From NCBI GenBank assembly GCA_023079485.1, contig CM041085.1, positions 95,801,115 through 95,865,114 of the forward strand: a stretch of DNA of 64,000 nt, given 5' to 3'. This stretch comes from Archilochus colubris. Taxonomy: Eukaryota > Chordata > Aves > Apodiformes > Trochilidae. Positions 23,387 through 36,600 of this stretch are shown in pieces (positions within the stretch are counted from its first letter, which is position 1; the number at the start of each line of letters is the position of its first letter). A program made the translations under genes and the position numbers. The notes beneath the pieces were generated by a model. It was not told the origin of the DNA. It did not search any database and saw nothing but the letters and a program-made list of their open reading frames with translations.

Positions 23387-26300
23387 ACAGCTCCGGGAAT
23401 ACTTCTGCAAGCCAAAATGTGATATATTAAAATCCAGGACACAAATTAGAGCCCAGTTCCCCACATCTGAGCTTGCAAGGAACAGGAGCTCTTCAGAGAG
23501 CATGTTCAGCTTCTGTGACTGTCAGAAGGCCCTCAGATCAGTTCATGTGACTCAACTTTGTTTACTTTTGCCACTGGCATGGGTCACACCTGAGACTTTC
23601 AGTGGGCTTCAGAGAACTAGAACTGCTCTCCCTCACCTTGCCTAGGTCCTTCCAGCCCCCCTGCTGCATGTCCTGCTGTGCCAGTGGAGAGGCTGGATCC
23701 TTGCACTGGCTTGCCCCAAGCTTGCTGCTAGGAAAAATATGTATTTTCCTTTCCCTGTAGTTCCCCAACACAACTTTGTTTTTTTTTTCCCCAGTTGAAC
23801 TTCACCACGGGTGCCACCACCTAGAAAGTGACCTTAGTAGTACTGAAATTGCTGTGAATAATGAAAAAAAATCTTCCCCAAGCCCACAAAGCTGGCTCAT
23901 CCTACATAAAATGTTTAAGAGAATTTACGCAACCTGGCAATCCAATAGATTTTTAGAAATAAAAACCTGTGGCTTCTCTGTTTCTGCTTGTTTCACTGCA
24001 ACTACTTGACACAAAACTCAATAGCTTTCTTTTAGTATGTGTCACAAGCAGTGTCCTTTTAGTACGTGTCTTGCTTCATCTTGAGGCCATTTAAATTCTC
24101 TCCCTCTATCAGCTGCCCCTGTTCAAGCAAAACAAGCATTGCCCCTTTCTGGTGAGCAATTTGGCAGCTAAGATGACCTGCCACATCTCATCAGAGCCAC
24201 CCAAGCCCTGATACTCAGCTCACCCCTTGCTGGGAGCGTCCATGCCATTCATAGGCTCTCAATGTGGGGTGCCCAAGGACACTCCACGAACCTCCAGCTC
24301 CCTTCCTGGACAGGCACAGCTCCGCTGCAGAGCCCATACCCGCCCCAGCCAGGTATCAGGGGCTCCCTCGAGCATCTCAAGAGCAGCCAGAAAATGCTGA
24401 CAGCTGGAATGAGTCCTGAACACATCACCCTCCACCAGTTTTGACCATTGGCACCTGGAGGATGCTGCATCAAGGAGTATCACATCATATCCATGCACTG
24501 CAGGCAGAGCCCTCCCTGCCCTTTTGCATGCCGGGAACCTGCCAGCTCTCAGTTTTAGCTGATGATCCCTTGTTAGCACACAGGAAGAAAGATTTTCCTC
24601 CCTCACCTTCATGGGATCAGTTGTGACTTTCAGCCCTCTCCCAGCTGTTAATTTCCGAGCCTATGGCTATGTAACTATTCAGAAGCTGTTCCAGATTTTT
24701 CTCTATCCTCTTTCATCTTTGCTGTGTTTTTCCCACCTCTGCTAAATCTTTCTCAGATGACCAGCTTAGGGAATATCAACATTTCTGCTTGGTTTTTTAT
24801 CAGTGTTACATTAGCTGCAGCTTTTGTTTGAGTAATTCCAAGCTTGATTGCTATTTGTTTTTACTTTCAAAAGGAACAGGTGACTAATGGGCTTAGTTTT
24901 CTCTATAATTTGGATCTGTGCTGAATTTCTGTGTTACTGGATTTGAATACAAGAGGAGAAGCAAATAAACAGATTTGTCATTGAAGTTTACAGCATGCAC
25001 ACTAGAGGTAAAAAGTTCTTTGTATTGGACATGAGCATATATAATATACATATCCATAGACCTGGAAACCAGTTGCTTCTGCCTGCAATTTAGATTATCA
25101 CAGTTGAGCAGCTTAACCAAAATGAGACACATACCCATGCTCCACCTCAAATGACAGTATCAGCTCTTGTGGAACTGTTTCTGTAACTTTTTACTCCCCT
25201 TGTCAGAAAAGGTGTAATTTGACCTTGGAAGGTAACGAACACATAAGCTGTACCTGCACAAATCTAGGCTGAATAAAAAGCACTTTAGCTGCATCATGAG
25301 GAAACCTCAACAAGGCTAACCATACCAGAGATGTGATACTGTCCTCAAGATGTTTCTCGCTTAGAGAAAAACCTATACTGTTTTCCCACCCTGACTTCAT
25401 CTCAGGATGGTTGGACTCATTTAACTACCTCCCAGCAAAAACACTTTTTTCAAGCCCAAACTTCATGCTGTAGTCAAGCCATAGGGCAGAGATGAAGGCA
25501 GCTCTCAGCTCCCTCTTTGGTGTTTGTTGAGCAGTTCAACTTGGCTGGCAATCTGACACAAGGAAATTACTGATCTGCAAACAGTACTTTGTGCTCACCT
25601 TTAATTTCTTTTTAAAAGAAAACACAGATTCCACTAAATCTGTTGTGCCTGTAACCTTCCTCTGCAACACAAAGATTATTCTTGCAAAGGAAATTAATTT
25701 GATTGCAATACCATACAATACCATTTGATCGTTCAGTACCATACTCAAACACAAATATAATACATGTTCCCTGTCCAGGTTTTAGTTTGGGTCTTTCTAG
25801 AGAAGCACAATGTTACAGTATTTTCCTGTTTTTCATTGCTTTTAAAATTATTTTATGTAGAATTTTTCCAAAAGCAACCTATCCTTCCCTTCCCCCACAT
25901 CAATTGCCCTTCCTTGTCCTTAGCAGTAGCCTAGAAAAGGAACTAACATTTATGGGGAAATTCCCCAAAGCCCGTTCTGCCAGTACATGCACTCATGGAC
26001 ACAGAAGTTTCAGAATCACTGGCTTTGGTGCAAGATGGTTTTGGGGCAAGAGGTAAACCTTTGAGTTGCTTAAGCTCTACTGAAGCCCTCAGAAAGCACA
26101 GATTGGATCCCAAGTTGACAAAAGACTGAGGTTTATAACTTATCTTTGTTAGCAGTGGGTTCTGGAAATAGTGGGTGCAGCATAAGTGGGTGCAGATATT
26201 TTGTCAAGTATGTTGCTACAGCTATGGTTATAAAGTATCTGATGATGAAGATAATTCCAAACTGAAAGGTAAAAGAGAAGAAAATGCAGTCCAAAGGCTG

Positions 26301-27589
26301 CTGTACACTGGTGCCACATCACCTATCTGCAAAAGAGAACTGAGTGCATGGTTTTAGAGGTTGTTATATATTTGCAGCTGCTCTGCTCCAGAGAAACTAC
26401 AGCACTTGGTACTTAGTAGGTAAGCACCTAAGAAAAGAGCACTGAAAATTTTTATCTACATCAACAAGAGTGGCTACAAAAGAAATACTAGAAAACAAAA
26501 CAGTGGAATAAAGAAGATAGCTTTCAAGATTATAGCTACCTTATATTAAGCCAAATATACTTAAATTGGTAGGTTTGGAAAAGTTAATGTTCTTTATGAA
26601 TCATTCATAATGCATTCCTTACTGGGTTACTTTATATCTGATGACATGTATCTTCCCCATGGGGCACAGGCTGTGAATGAAGCCTCTCTAGTAATGTAAT
26701 TGTGTCTATCACTGCAATGAGAAGTCACCTGCTCATTCTAATGGCCAATAGTTTACCTGCAAAGCAGGTAAGTATGCTGAATGTGTTATTAAAGTGCATG
26801 AGGTAACTACCTTAAATTGCATTTTGTACTGCATCCATCACCTTTTCACTTGCACTGTTTATTTTTCAACATTGTATGATTACTGTGTATAATTAAAAAC
26901 CAAAATGAATGCCTAGAAAGCAGGCAGCTTAAACAGGATTTGTAAATGATATTATGATGAGAATTGAAGGATGAACTTTTCATCCACATTTTTAGATATA
27001 CCTTTAATAATATTCCAAGACTGCAAAAATATTAACCAACAATTAACAGCCACACAAAGAAAATGGAAACTATACAGCTGCACAAGATCCAGTTCAGTAT
27101 GCATTCTGTATGTACACTGTATAATACTTAACTTTCTTTACAGCTCATGTAGTTTGTAATTCACTCTATCTTTAGATACCATTACCCAAATTTGTACTTC
27201 ACGTCCTGCTCTCTTACTTATAGCATTGTTACTTAATTAATTATCAACAAAGTAAAAGAAAAAAAAAACCCACACAAAACAAACACATTTCAATTCAAGC
27301 ATATTCTGAATTACAGTAACATGTTTATTATTTCAGTATAATAAAATCAAATCACAAAAGCACATGAACACTTAAAATAGATTTAAGGCTTAGAGATTTT
27401 ATCTTTATTTCTTGAGTTGCAAGTTCAAGGGGGAGAGGGGGGAAATTACAGTAGAAAATTATTATCATTCTGTGTAATTGTTCACTGCATTAAAAAGAAA
27501 AATAAATAAATAAATATATATATATACACACACACAACGAAGCCTACAGGCACAGACTCATACTCATACCTTCTTTTTTAGGCAGTTTC
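23387..27589. other. Non-coding spacer
   Basis: No gene recognised. The 24,180-24,620 part is somewhat GC-richer, with frames open on both strands but no motif. A small perfect hairpin (TTACCTGC / GCAGGTAA, loop AAA) lies at 26753-26771. An AAAT/AT/AC microsatellite lies at about 27500-27538. Confidence 0.5.
27500..27538. repeat. Compound (AAAT)n(AT)n(AC)n microsatellite
   Basis: AAATAAATAAATAAAT passes into ATATATATATAT and then ACACACACACAC just upstream of the CpG island. Short and probably polymorphic. Confidence 0.85.
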
Positions 27590-28260
27590 CTACTGGGGCA
27601 GGGTGAGACAGCCAGAAGCCGCTCTGTGCCTTCCCCGGTGGTGCCGGGGCTCCCGCGGGCAGCGTTCCCGCGGCGGTGCTGCCTCTAAGGCTGCCAGCAC
27701 TAGGGGGCACCGCGGCACCGCTACAGCGCTCGCACCGCCGCTCCCCTCCCGCTGCTGCCTGCCCGCTTGCTCTGCTCCCCGCCTCGCTGCTCCCCTCGCC
27801 GTCTTACACGCTGCCCCTCAACCCCTCTCCGGCCGCCCCGCTCTGGCGCCGCGCCCGGCCCCCCAGCTCATGGCCTCCGGCTTTCGCAGCGCTGCGGCGT
27901 CGCCAGTTACAAAGCGAAGCGTCAGCCATTAAAACTTCATTGCAGTCAAGCAGCCACAGCACCTTCTGGAAAGGCCGCTGAGGGCGGGGTCCCTGCCAGC
28001 GAGGCCCGGCACGGACCGGTCCCCCCCGTCCCGCTGCCTGATAACTTCTGAGCAGCGGAAGAGGCGCTGTCCGCCTCACCGAGCCACAGCACCAGCCCAC
28101 GGCGGCCGCACGGCACAGGACTGCAGCGGTTTGACTGTCGCTGCGTGGCAGAGGGGCAAGGAGGGAGTTTGGGGAGGCTTCGGGAGTGCCACTGCGAGGG
28201 CAGCAACAAGCAGGGCGCCGGAGCCAGGACCTCCTCTGGGTTTCCCAGCCTAGAAGTGGT
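27590..28260. promoter_or_regulatory. CpG-rich island, possible promoter
   Basis: GC content and CpG density jump sharply against the AT-rich surroundings (for example GGTGCCGGGGCTCCCGCGGG, GGCGCCGCGCCCGGCC and CACGGCGGCCGCACGG). Such islands in bird genomes usually mark promoters and first exons. Direction is unclear. A donor-like GGGTGAGA lies on the plus strand near 27601 and a donor-like CGGTGAGG on the minus strand near 28077. Frames of about 100 codons on both strands come from low stop-codon density in GC-rich DNA and have no recognised domain. No TATA box stands out. It could also be an unmethylated regulatory island without a gene, or the first exon of a non-coding RNA. Confidence 0.55.
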
Positions 28261-31200
28261 ATCGCTCATGGACTACACCAGCTGCCAAGGCCCAAGCACC
28301 AAGCTGTACCCTCAGCCATCTGACTATTCCAGAAACACAAAATGCTGTCCTAGGAGCCTACTGACTTCTCCAGAAACTCGGACTGCTGGTCTAGGAGCTG
28401 AGGATAGACCTACAGTGGCTGAACCTGTGGTTCACGTCCTCCTGCTTCAGAACGAGGTTCCTCCTGCTTCCTCAAAAAGAGGAATAAATACAATACAATA
28501 AAATACAATAAAAATGCAGGAAACCCCACTTCAAAAGGAGAAGAAGAGGAAAAATGGGAACGGGGTTTAAGTTCTGTGGTGTTCACTTAAAGCAAAAATT
28601 AAGTCATGGTCCTAAGCAGCTTCTAATTTAATTAAGCCAGCAATGTAGCGTGAAACAAGCAAGCATATGGACACATGCTGCATTTTAACAACTATACTAT
28701 AGAAAACTTTGCCAGTGTGCCATAAACATTGGTCTTCATATGCAAGATTCAGGAAAACAGGCAATCTGTAATTGAATCACCTAGTCATATATTCACCAAG
28801 TAGGATGGAAACATTTAAGCAATTAGATTAAAGAAAGAGCTGAGCTTGTTTAGGGTAATCAGCATAGCAGTACAGGTAATCAGAAGTTTACTGACTGAAA
28901 CATGCAACCCATGACTGATGAACCCTAATTATGCAACCCAAGAAACATGATAACTACTATAGGAAAAAAGGAAATGTCAACAGCTAAGAAAAGTTAGTTT
29001 AAATAATAGTCCTAACTAATATCCAGTACCTCCCAGGTCAAATAAATTTAAAAATGCAATAAAAAAAACATATGAAATATTTTTTGGGAAGGTTAATTTT
29101 TGTTTAGAACCTGGGAAACAGAAACCAACTGTGTGGATTTGCAGTATATCTGAGATATATGAAAGAGATTATACTGACAGAGCTGACCTCATATGTGTGT
29201 GCCCCACAGAGCTGACCTGTGCTTGAGTAGAGATCATGTCTGGAGGACAGTGCTGTTGTTAAATTAATGTGTCGAAGTGCTGGGCATATCCAAGAGGCAC
29301 TTCAAACAACATGGCAACTCAGCTGATCAGCTTGAATTTGTTCATCTTCCATAATTCAGGCTCATTGCATTATGTACTCACACCCTGTCCTTGGTATACT
29401 AACTGATGAAACAACAGAGGTTGAATTTCATGGCAAAATCTGATTATTCCCACCAGAAGCTTTACAGAAGTGGCCTGGAGGGGTTCCCTACACAGCCACA
29501 GGGAACAGGATGTTGACATATTGGCAGCTATTTGCTCAACTGTCTGAAAAGAGATGAGAGAAAAGGAGAAAGGAAGAAAAAACTAATAACCTGGACCTGA
29601 AATGACAGAGACAAAGCCTTACACAGCACAGAAAGCTAGCTTGGATATAAGCTGTCATTATTTGTACAGCATTCAAGGAATTCAGGATTTGGCTTTATTC
29701 CACAATGCTAAGCAATGCAGTACCTCTACCTCCAAGTGAAAGTTCAGACATCTTAAATAAATAGCATCCCAGATTCACTACAATGGCTTCTTATCCAAAG
29801 AAATCTGAGGTACCTAAGGATGGGTCCTATATGAGGAAGTGCATTAAAGCAACCTACAGGAGATTATTGAGATGGTGGAATTTTACTACTTATTTTTCTC
29901 TGGAGTTCAGGAGCTTTCCAGTAAACAGTGGGAGGGAACTTTTTTGGGGATTGAAGCTCTTAAGTGTGAGCCCTGGGGCTGCATTAGGAAATACATTTTT
30001 TTCCTTTTAAAAACTGCAGAAATATGTCCTTTCTTTCCAAAAATGCCCAGAGAGATACTGCTTGGTAGTGGCAAGACATGGGTTCCAGATAATATTCCCA
30101 AGAGTTCTCCCTATAAATATGGCCACTCCAATACTTAGGACGAGGTGAAGCCTTACCAACAGCAATTCTCTTTTGGCACTTTTTTAGATTATCTTCTCTC
30201 TACAGTTCTCTGAAGATTTAGCTCTTTACATACATCCTTTAAGACAGGGCTACACTATGGATAGAGCTGTAAATCTACCAACTGGGAGCACCCAAAAACA
30301 CTCCGAAACCACTGCAGTGCTAAACCTGGATACACTAGTATGTAATTGCCATCAGAATCTTAGAGAGCCCAAAACCCTTGCCAGGCTTCTGTGTCTCGAT
30401 TTCCCTGGGACAGTATTCCCCTGGCTTACAGTGCATAATGCAGATGGGTACCACAGGGCCTGGACAATGCTCAGGTATCACCTGAAATCCCCACAGGAAA
30501 GAACAGAAAAGCTCAGTAAACCCCTGCAATAAAGTAAACTAAATCATCTGTTCAGCCACACTACCCCAAAGGCAGATACAGCAGCTGAGAACCTGGAACA
30601 ACTTCCTGTTGTGGTATGGACACCCTGGGGGATGGGTTCACCTCTTAATAAAAGAGGCATCTAAGTTCTGTCCCCCCAGAAATTCAGGGCTTCATCAGAG
30701 CAGGTACCAGGACATGCTTCTACAGGCAAGTGCTGTGGCTGTGCAGCAACATTAGTCTTGTTCTGCTGCTGAGAGCTGCACACAGCAGTGCAGACCCTGC
30801 CAACAACTCTTGTGTAAGATATATTGTCATTTAAATCTGAACTAGGCTCTTTGGTTTGATTTACAGTAGAAACAGGACATTTTTACTTTAGCAAAATAAA
30901 ATAAAATGAAAACAAGTTAATTCCTATTCAAAAACCGGTAAAATATTTTTCCTTAGCCTTTAGAAATAAAATGTTAGTTTGACTTGCCTGTCAGCAATGA
31001 ACACTGAATTACAGCTCATCTTCACTCAGCCTTATCAATGTTGCCTGTAGATACCATGTCAGCTTGTCTCATGTTGGAGAACTCTTCCCTGCTTCCCATC
31101 AGCTTTACTCTGTCCAGTGTGGTCTGCATTCTTGCTAAATGTTTTATTTTCTCACTGCTTCACCCTATGTTGATTCACAGAAAAAAGGCACCAGCTTACC

Positions 31201-33183
31201 TCAGCTACCAGGATGGTCTTACATGCAAAAGAGAGTTCAAAATTACAGGATGAAATCACAATTAAGCTTTCTCAGAATTTGGCCTCAAAGTGACAATGCC
31301 AAACACACATATCATAGGATCTGATGTCTGGTAGCAGTGTATCCACCCAAAGGGCAAATAATAATGAAAACAGCATTAACCAGCAGTGCTGCTCACAGAC
31401 CCATATCTGTAAGTGGTGGGGTAGGAAGCCCACAAGACGAACTCAAAGACAGCTTGAAACTTGAGGAGAAACGATGAGTAGGGTGAACACAGCCTGCCCC
31501 TAAACTTGCATTGCTGAGGCAAGGACAGGGGGGGGTCAGCCCCTCTGGCAGGATGGCAGCCACCAGCCCCTCACCTGGCCCTGCTCCAGGCCACCAGCCA
31601 CCATTCTGCTGGGCTGAAATACAGGATTTTAGGTCAAAGCGCTGCAGGAAATGAATCTAAGAGCAGAGAAAGAGGGGCTGACAAGAAGAAGGGGGGGCTG
31701 GAGAGGAGGTCAGAGGCACGACAGCTCTTTTGGCACCTGGCTTCCACAGGGGTGCAGCATCTCACTCCTTCAGCCTCGCAGCCAGCATTTCACACTCTCT
31801 CCACGCTGCTTGTGTGCAAAGGAGTGAGGAAACCCAGCTCCCGGCACCTCCAGCTCCAAACCACAGAAGCCTCCTCCTGCAGCCTCCTACAGCAACGGGG
31901 GTGCAGGATGAGAACCACCTTCCCTGCTCCCCACGTCCTGGTGGAAAAGTCTTTCCTTTCATCTCTGGAGACATGATTGTAAACAGTACAAGGATCAATG
32001 TTACCAAAATTAGTAATTCCTCGTTAATATTTCTAAATGTTATTATAAATATTGTTTACATTATTACTTATTTAAATTGTAAATTTCATTTATTTGGATA
32101 GGATCGCATTAACTAGGTTAGTTTAGTTAAATTTATTTAGTAGCACTCCCCAGCTCCTCACCTGACCCTCAGCACAGAAAGTAGCTGAGACCAATCACCA
32201 ATTCTTTTCAGGAAGGGAAACTAAGGACAAGATGATGCCTCTTGTGAATGCATCAGGATTCAGAACAGGATGAAAAAAACACAGCAGGACAATGGGGTTG
32301 TTTCAAAATAAAACCTCAGAATAAAATCAAGAAAGAATGTAATCAAACATGCTTACCAGGCATTAATATTTTCTAATCCGGAGGAGAGGGAGGTCCCTGC
32401 CATATGTATCTAAATCTTGCAAAGGTCTTAAATGTAGGTCACATCTATTTAGGACACCATGCATCCCTTTTGGCTAGTTCTACATGGCTACACACTGAGC
32501 TGTCTGGTGCAACATTCTAGCTACTTAACATTCAATCCTGAAACATTCTTCTCTTCCTCCAGGTGATATATAGTTTCTGTGGGCTTCATCTCAGGACTGA
32601 GGACTCTGCATCCCATAAACAGGACCAAAACCCAATGCTTCTCTCAAAGTGATTCAATGGTAAGGATTCCTTAAAGTGAGCAGACTAATTTAAGCCCTCT
32701 GAATAGCACACAGTTCCTTTGTGTAACAAATAATAAGGCTAATTTTCTCTCAACTATTAACTTATTAATCTTTGGATCAAGAAATTGGAACATTAAACAG
32801 GATTATAAAGAATTCTTTCTCATAGGCATATGCATGGCCAGTTCTTAATCTTGAAATTCCTTATTTCTTAAAACTGCCAAGAGTAACTGAATTCCTCTGA
32901 ACAGTTGCTGTATCAAAGCTTCTGCTGAATGAATGTGAAGTTCTGTGTATGTTCTTTGCTTGGTGCTAGACCCCTTTGCTGATTTAGGAAAATAAAGGTT
33001 GGTTGGTTATTTAGTTAAAGTTTTCCTTGAAGACAAAGGACTTACAGTAACTTGAAGACAACCAATGCATCTAAGATGTGAACTCCAAAACATGCACCAA
33101 CTTGATGTTCTCATATTACTTCAAGCTAACACATTGCATCTAGTAGTTGTTAAACCCCATTTGCAGATGAGATGCTTTGCTTT
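28261..33183. other. Non-coding spacer
   Basis: No gene or element recognised. An AATAAAATACAAT-type A/T run at 28484-28515 contains several AATAAA motifs. A GC-richer patch at about 31,490-31,960 includes an eight-G run near 31527 and frames open on both strands, without motifs. Confidence 0.5.
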
Positions 33184-33674
33184 TGTCACGGTTTAACACT
33201 GGCCCGGCAATTAAACCGAGTAACAGATGCTCTCTATTAGTCTCTCTCTCCTCCTTGATAAAGAAAGGAGAGAGAATAAGGGAGAGAGACTTATGGGTTG
33301 GAAACTAAACTACACAACTTTAATGAAACAGTAATGATAAATAGGAAAAATTACTAAATATATACAAATATACAGGAAAATGGATACCACATTCCTTCCC
33401 CCTTTTCCCCAATAACTCTCACGTCACCACCGAGGCTGCAGGGCACCCCTGGGAAAGTCCAGGCTGGAATCCTGGAGTCGGCAGCAGTTGGGAACTGGAG
33501 GCAGGAACACACAGATATGGGCTGGCACGGATCAGGACCACAGGCAGACGAATGGACGGAATCCTTCCAGGATGTCGGGTGAAGGGAAGCAGGAAAATCA
33601 GGAAATCCGGAAATCAAGAAGTCTGGCTTGGCCCTTGTGATCCCTCAAATTTATACTGAGTGTGACATATATGG
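33184..33674 (-). mobile_element. Truncated LTR, same family as 53.15 kb
   Basis: It begins TGTCACGGTTTAACACTGG and is nearly identical by eye to the first 490 bases of the complete LTR at 53,154. It includes the ATTAAA-type signal and the TATAAATTT box (both on the minus strand). Similarity stops just past GTGACATATATGG near 33674. In LTR orientation (minus) this copy keeps the promoter-proximal part, R and U5 and has lost most of U3. The 33,354-33,617 frame is a shadow of the repeat, and a very similar frame exists at 53,325-53,522. Confidence 0.85.
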
Positions 33675-36600
33675 AAGCAGAAGTGTAACTACAAATCAAA
33701 GATCCTTTCTGGGTGTTTTTTGTTAATATGTATCAGAAAGGACATTTATCTCTGTATAAACAGAGAAGAGCAGTATTTACCATTGTGAATTAAAGTTTTC
33801 TTCTTCAGCTTGATAACTTGTGGTAACACAGGGGCTGGAAATACATGCCTCCATGTCTAGAAAGCAGAAGAATTTTTCAATTCTTTTTATACAGCAATCT
33901 GTCTGTTTATCCACGTGCATGTACCAAAGACTAATGAAGTATTTGGTAGCAAATCTGAATTCGAGAGTAAGAGCATTCTGGAGTTCAAAACAAACATGCT
34001 GTAAACTGATAATTGTTGAAAAAACAATAATTTTCTTAGAAATACAGTGAGACTGAGCCATTACTTTCTCACTTAGGTAACCATCTTACACTGCAATTGA
34101 TTTATTGATGAAGAACTTAGAAAAAGAACTCGTAAGCATCTTGGAAACTTTAAGGCACATTTTTATTGCTCACAATTGAGATCCCTTGAGCTTCCAATAC
34201 CGCTGCAGATGATTAAGCTGGATTGTTTTATATGAAAATGTTTCTCTACAACAAACTTATTTGCTGTAGAACAGATTTCCATAACAATGAAAATAATAAA
34301 TAAGTACAGTGTATTTCTACATTGTCAGGTCGTGGCAATCTTGCCTTTCCACTAGTATAATTACTCTTTTTGAACACAATCTTATCCATAGATGAGATGC
34401 TTGGAGAATATGAGAATTTACAAGCTGAGGTTTTCCTTGTTTATTGGAATTGCACAAATGTTCAAGATAATTAGGGCAGCTATTTACTTTCACTGTGGAA
34501 GATACCTATGGATCAGTGAAGATGCTCATGCCTGTAGCTATAAATCTGTATCTATTGTCTCAGCACCTGTGTCTCAGGTCTGGAACAAAACTTTAAAATG
34601 CCTGTTTTGTTTAGGGTTCACTATTAATTTACTTGATGGTTATTTGTAAAGATTAGTTACTGCTGTTTTATATGTAGAACATTATAAGGAAACCTTTAAT
34701 TACCTATTACTGATACAGTACAATTGCCAGCTCATACCTGGGACCAGCTCATACCTGGGTCCTTTTATTCAGGAAAGCAAATGCATGTAAGTCTTCAAAA
34801 AAATGAGAAAGGGAAAATGAGAGACCTTTTCTTGTGTAGATTTCAGGCTGAACAGGTATGGTATCCACCCTAAAACCACCCTAATTTTAACAGACTCCAT
34901 AAAAGAACACAAAGCTGCCCCGCATTTTCAATGAAAGAGCAGCAAAGCTGAGGAAGGTGTTTTTGAAATGAAAATTCTTTACAATATTTTTCTTTTCAGA
35001 GAAAAAAACGGACCAACTAATATGAGTTTCAGAACTCTAAAAGCAATTGGAGTTTTAATAAGCATTTTAGAGTCTTTATCTTCTGGACACTAAGGAGACC
35101 ATACCATGGGTATGGTTTGGAAATGATTCATTTTAGTAACATTACAGTGTGAGTATATACAAGTAGTATTTACATTTGAATCTGTTTTGGATGGAATGGC
35201 AAGCTTCTATACAGTAATTTTTTATACTGTAATCATGGGTAACAAAATATTTCACATATACATACAACAAGTTCATCTGTAGAAACAGTTTGGTAAACAG
35301 CAGTGCTGCCTCATCTCTGTTACTGAAGACTGATGAAATGTAAGGGGGACCAGTCCAGAGGCCTGAATCAGTGCAGTAAACCTAATGATGCTCTGAGAGG
35401 TTCATCATAAACAAAAAACAATTTCAACTTCATGGCATATGTATCAGCAGATTGCAAATTCATGTGTTGGAGGGGCTCCCAAAACCATCTCGCAATGACT
35501 GCTGAACACCAATGAAAGGCCAACAGTGGCTGGCATTTGAATCTGGCCAACCTACTAAAGTGTGGGTTTTTTTCTGCCTTTCCTCTTTCTTCAAAGAGAT
35601 TTGGGAAAGAAAGGACATGAATCTCTCTGAACTGAAAGAATAAAGAGCAATACTCTCAATTCCAGCCTATTAATTTCCACAAGCTACCAGGAGCTGCAAG
35701 GAACAAAGAATAGAGAACAAAACACCAAGTAACTTTATCCTTTTACCAGCATTTTTACAATGTGATGGCACCCCTGAGACTTTAATATCATTGCTGAAAG
35801 GGATTTTAAGCACTGCAGTGCCAGTCTGCTTGGAAATCACATTATAACTTTTATTTGCTAGAGCAGTTGAAGCTTGTCCTGTTGTACCCTAGGCCTGTGA
35901 CTTGACAACTGAAAGATTCTGCTTGCATCAGTTTCTTGTAGAAATTAAGAAAAAGCCTAACAAATTTAGAAGAACTAAAAAACAAACAAACAAACAAAAA
36001 ATGCTGCATCCACCCTTCCTGGGCTGGTGGAAAGAACCTGTGGCCCATAGTGAAATTCTAAAATGAATCAATTTTTGAGTCAAAACAGTTGGAAATGGAC
36101 TCTTGCAATAGTGCAACAACTGGTTATCACTTATCTTTGGATCATGTGGTTCAGTAATGAAATAACATTGAAAATTCCCAACAAAATAGGCCTGGCCTGT
36201 GTTGTGATGGAGACACATCAGTGGCAAGTGCAGGCAGAGTCCAAGGTAGATGTTGACCCCTGCTCAAAGCACAGCTTAAGTTGCTGAGTCAGACTGAGGA
36301 TCATAAATACTTCCATATAATTGTCCCACAGACACCAAGCAGCAGCCAAAAGGCTTTGATGCTAAATGGGTGCAAAATGCAAACCACTGGGCCATCACCT
36401 TAGCAGTGCAGTCTCGGGCTGACCAGTCAACTAAGAACAGAGATGTTTGGTACAGAACAAGGGCTTTTGCCAGAGAAAAACCACACTTAACCGAATTTAG
36501 GCCCAGCTGTGCTAGGAAAAAAGTGGTACATGGAGTTCCCCAGTCTGGGCCCCAGAAGGAACAAGTGGTAAGGAGGCAAGGACAGAGGTGTGGGATGGGG

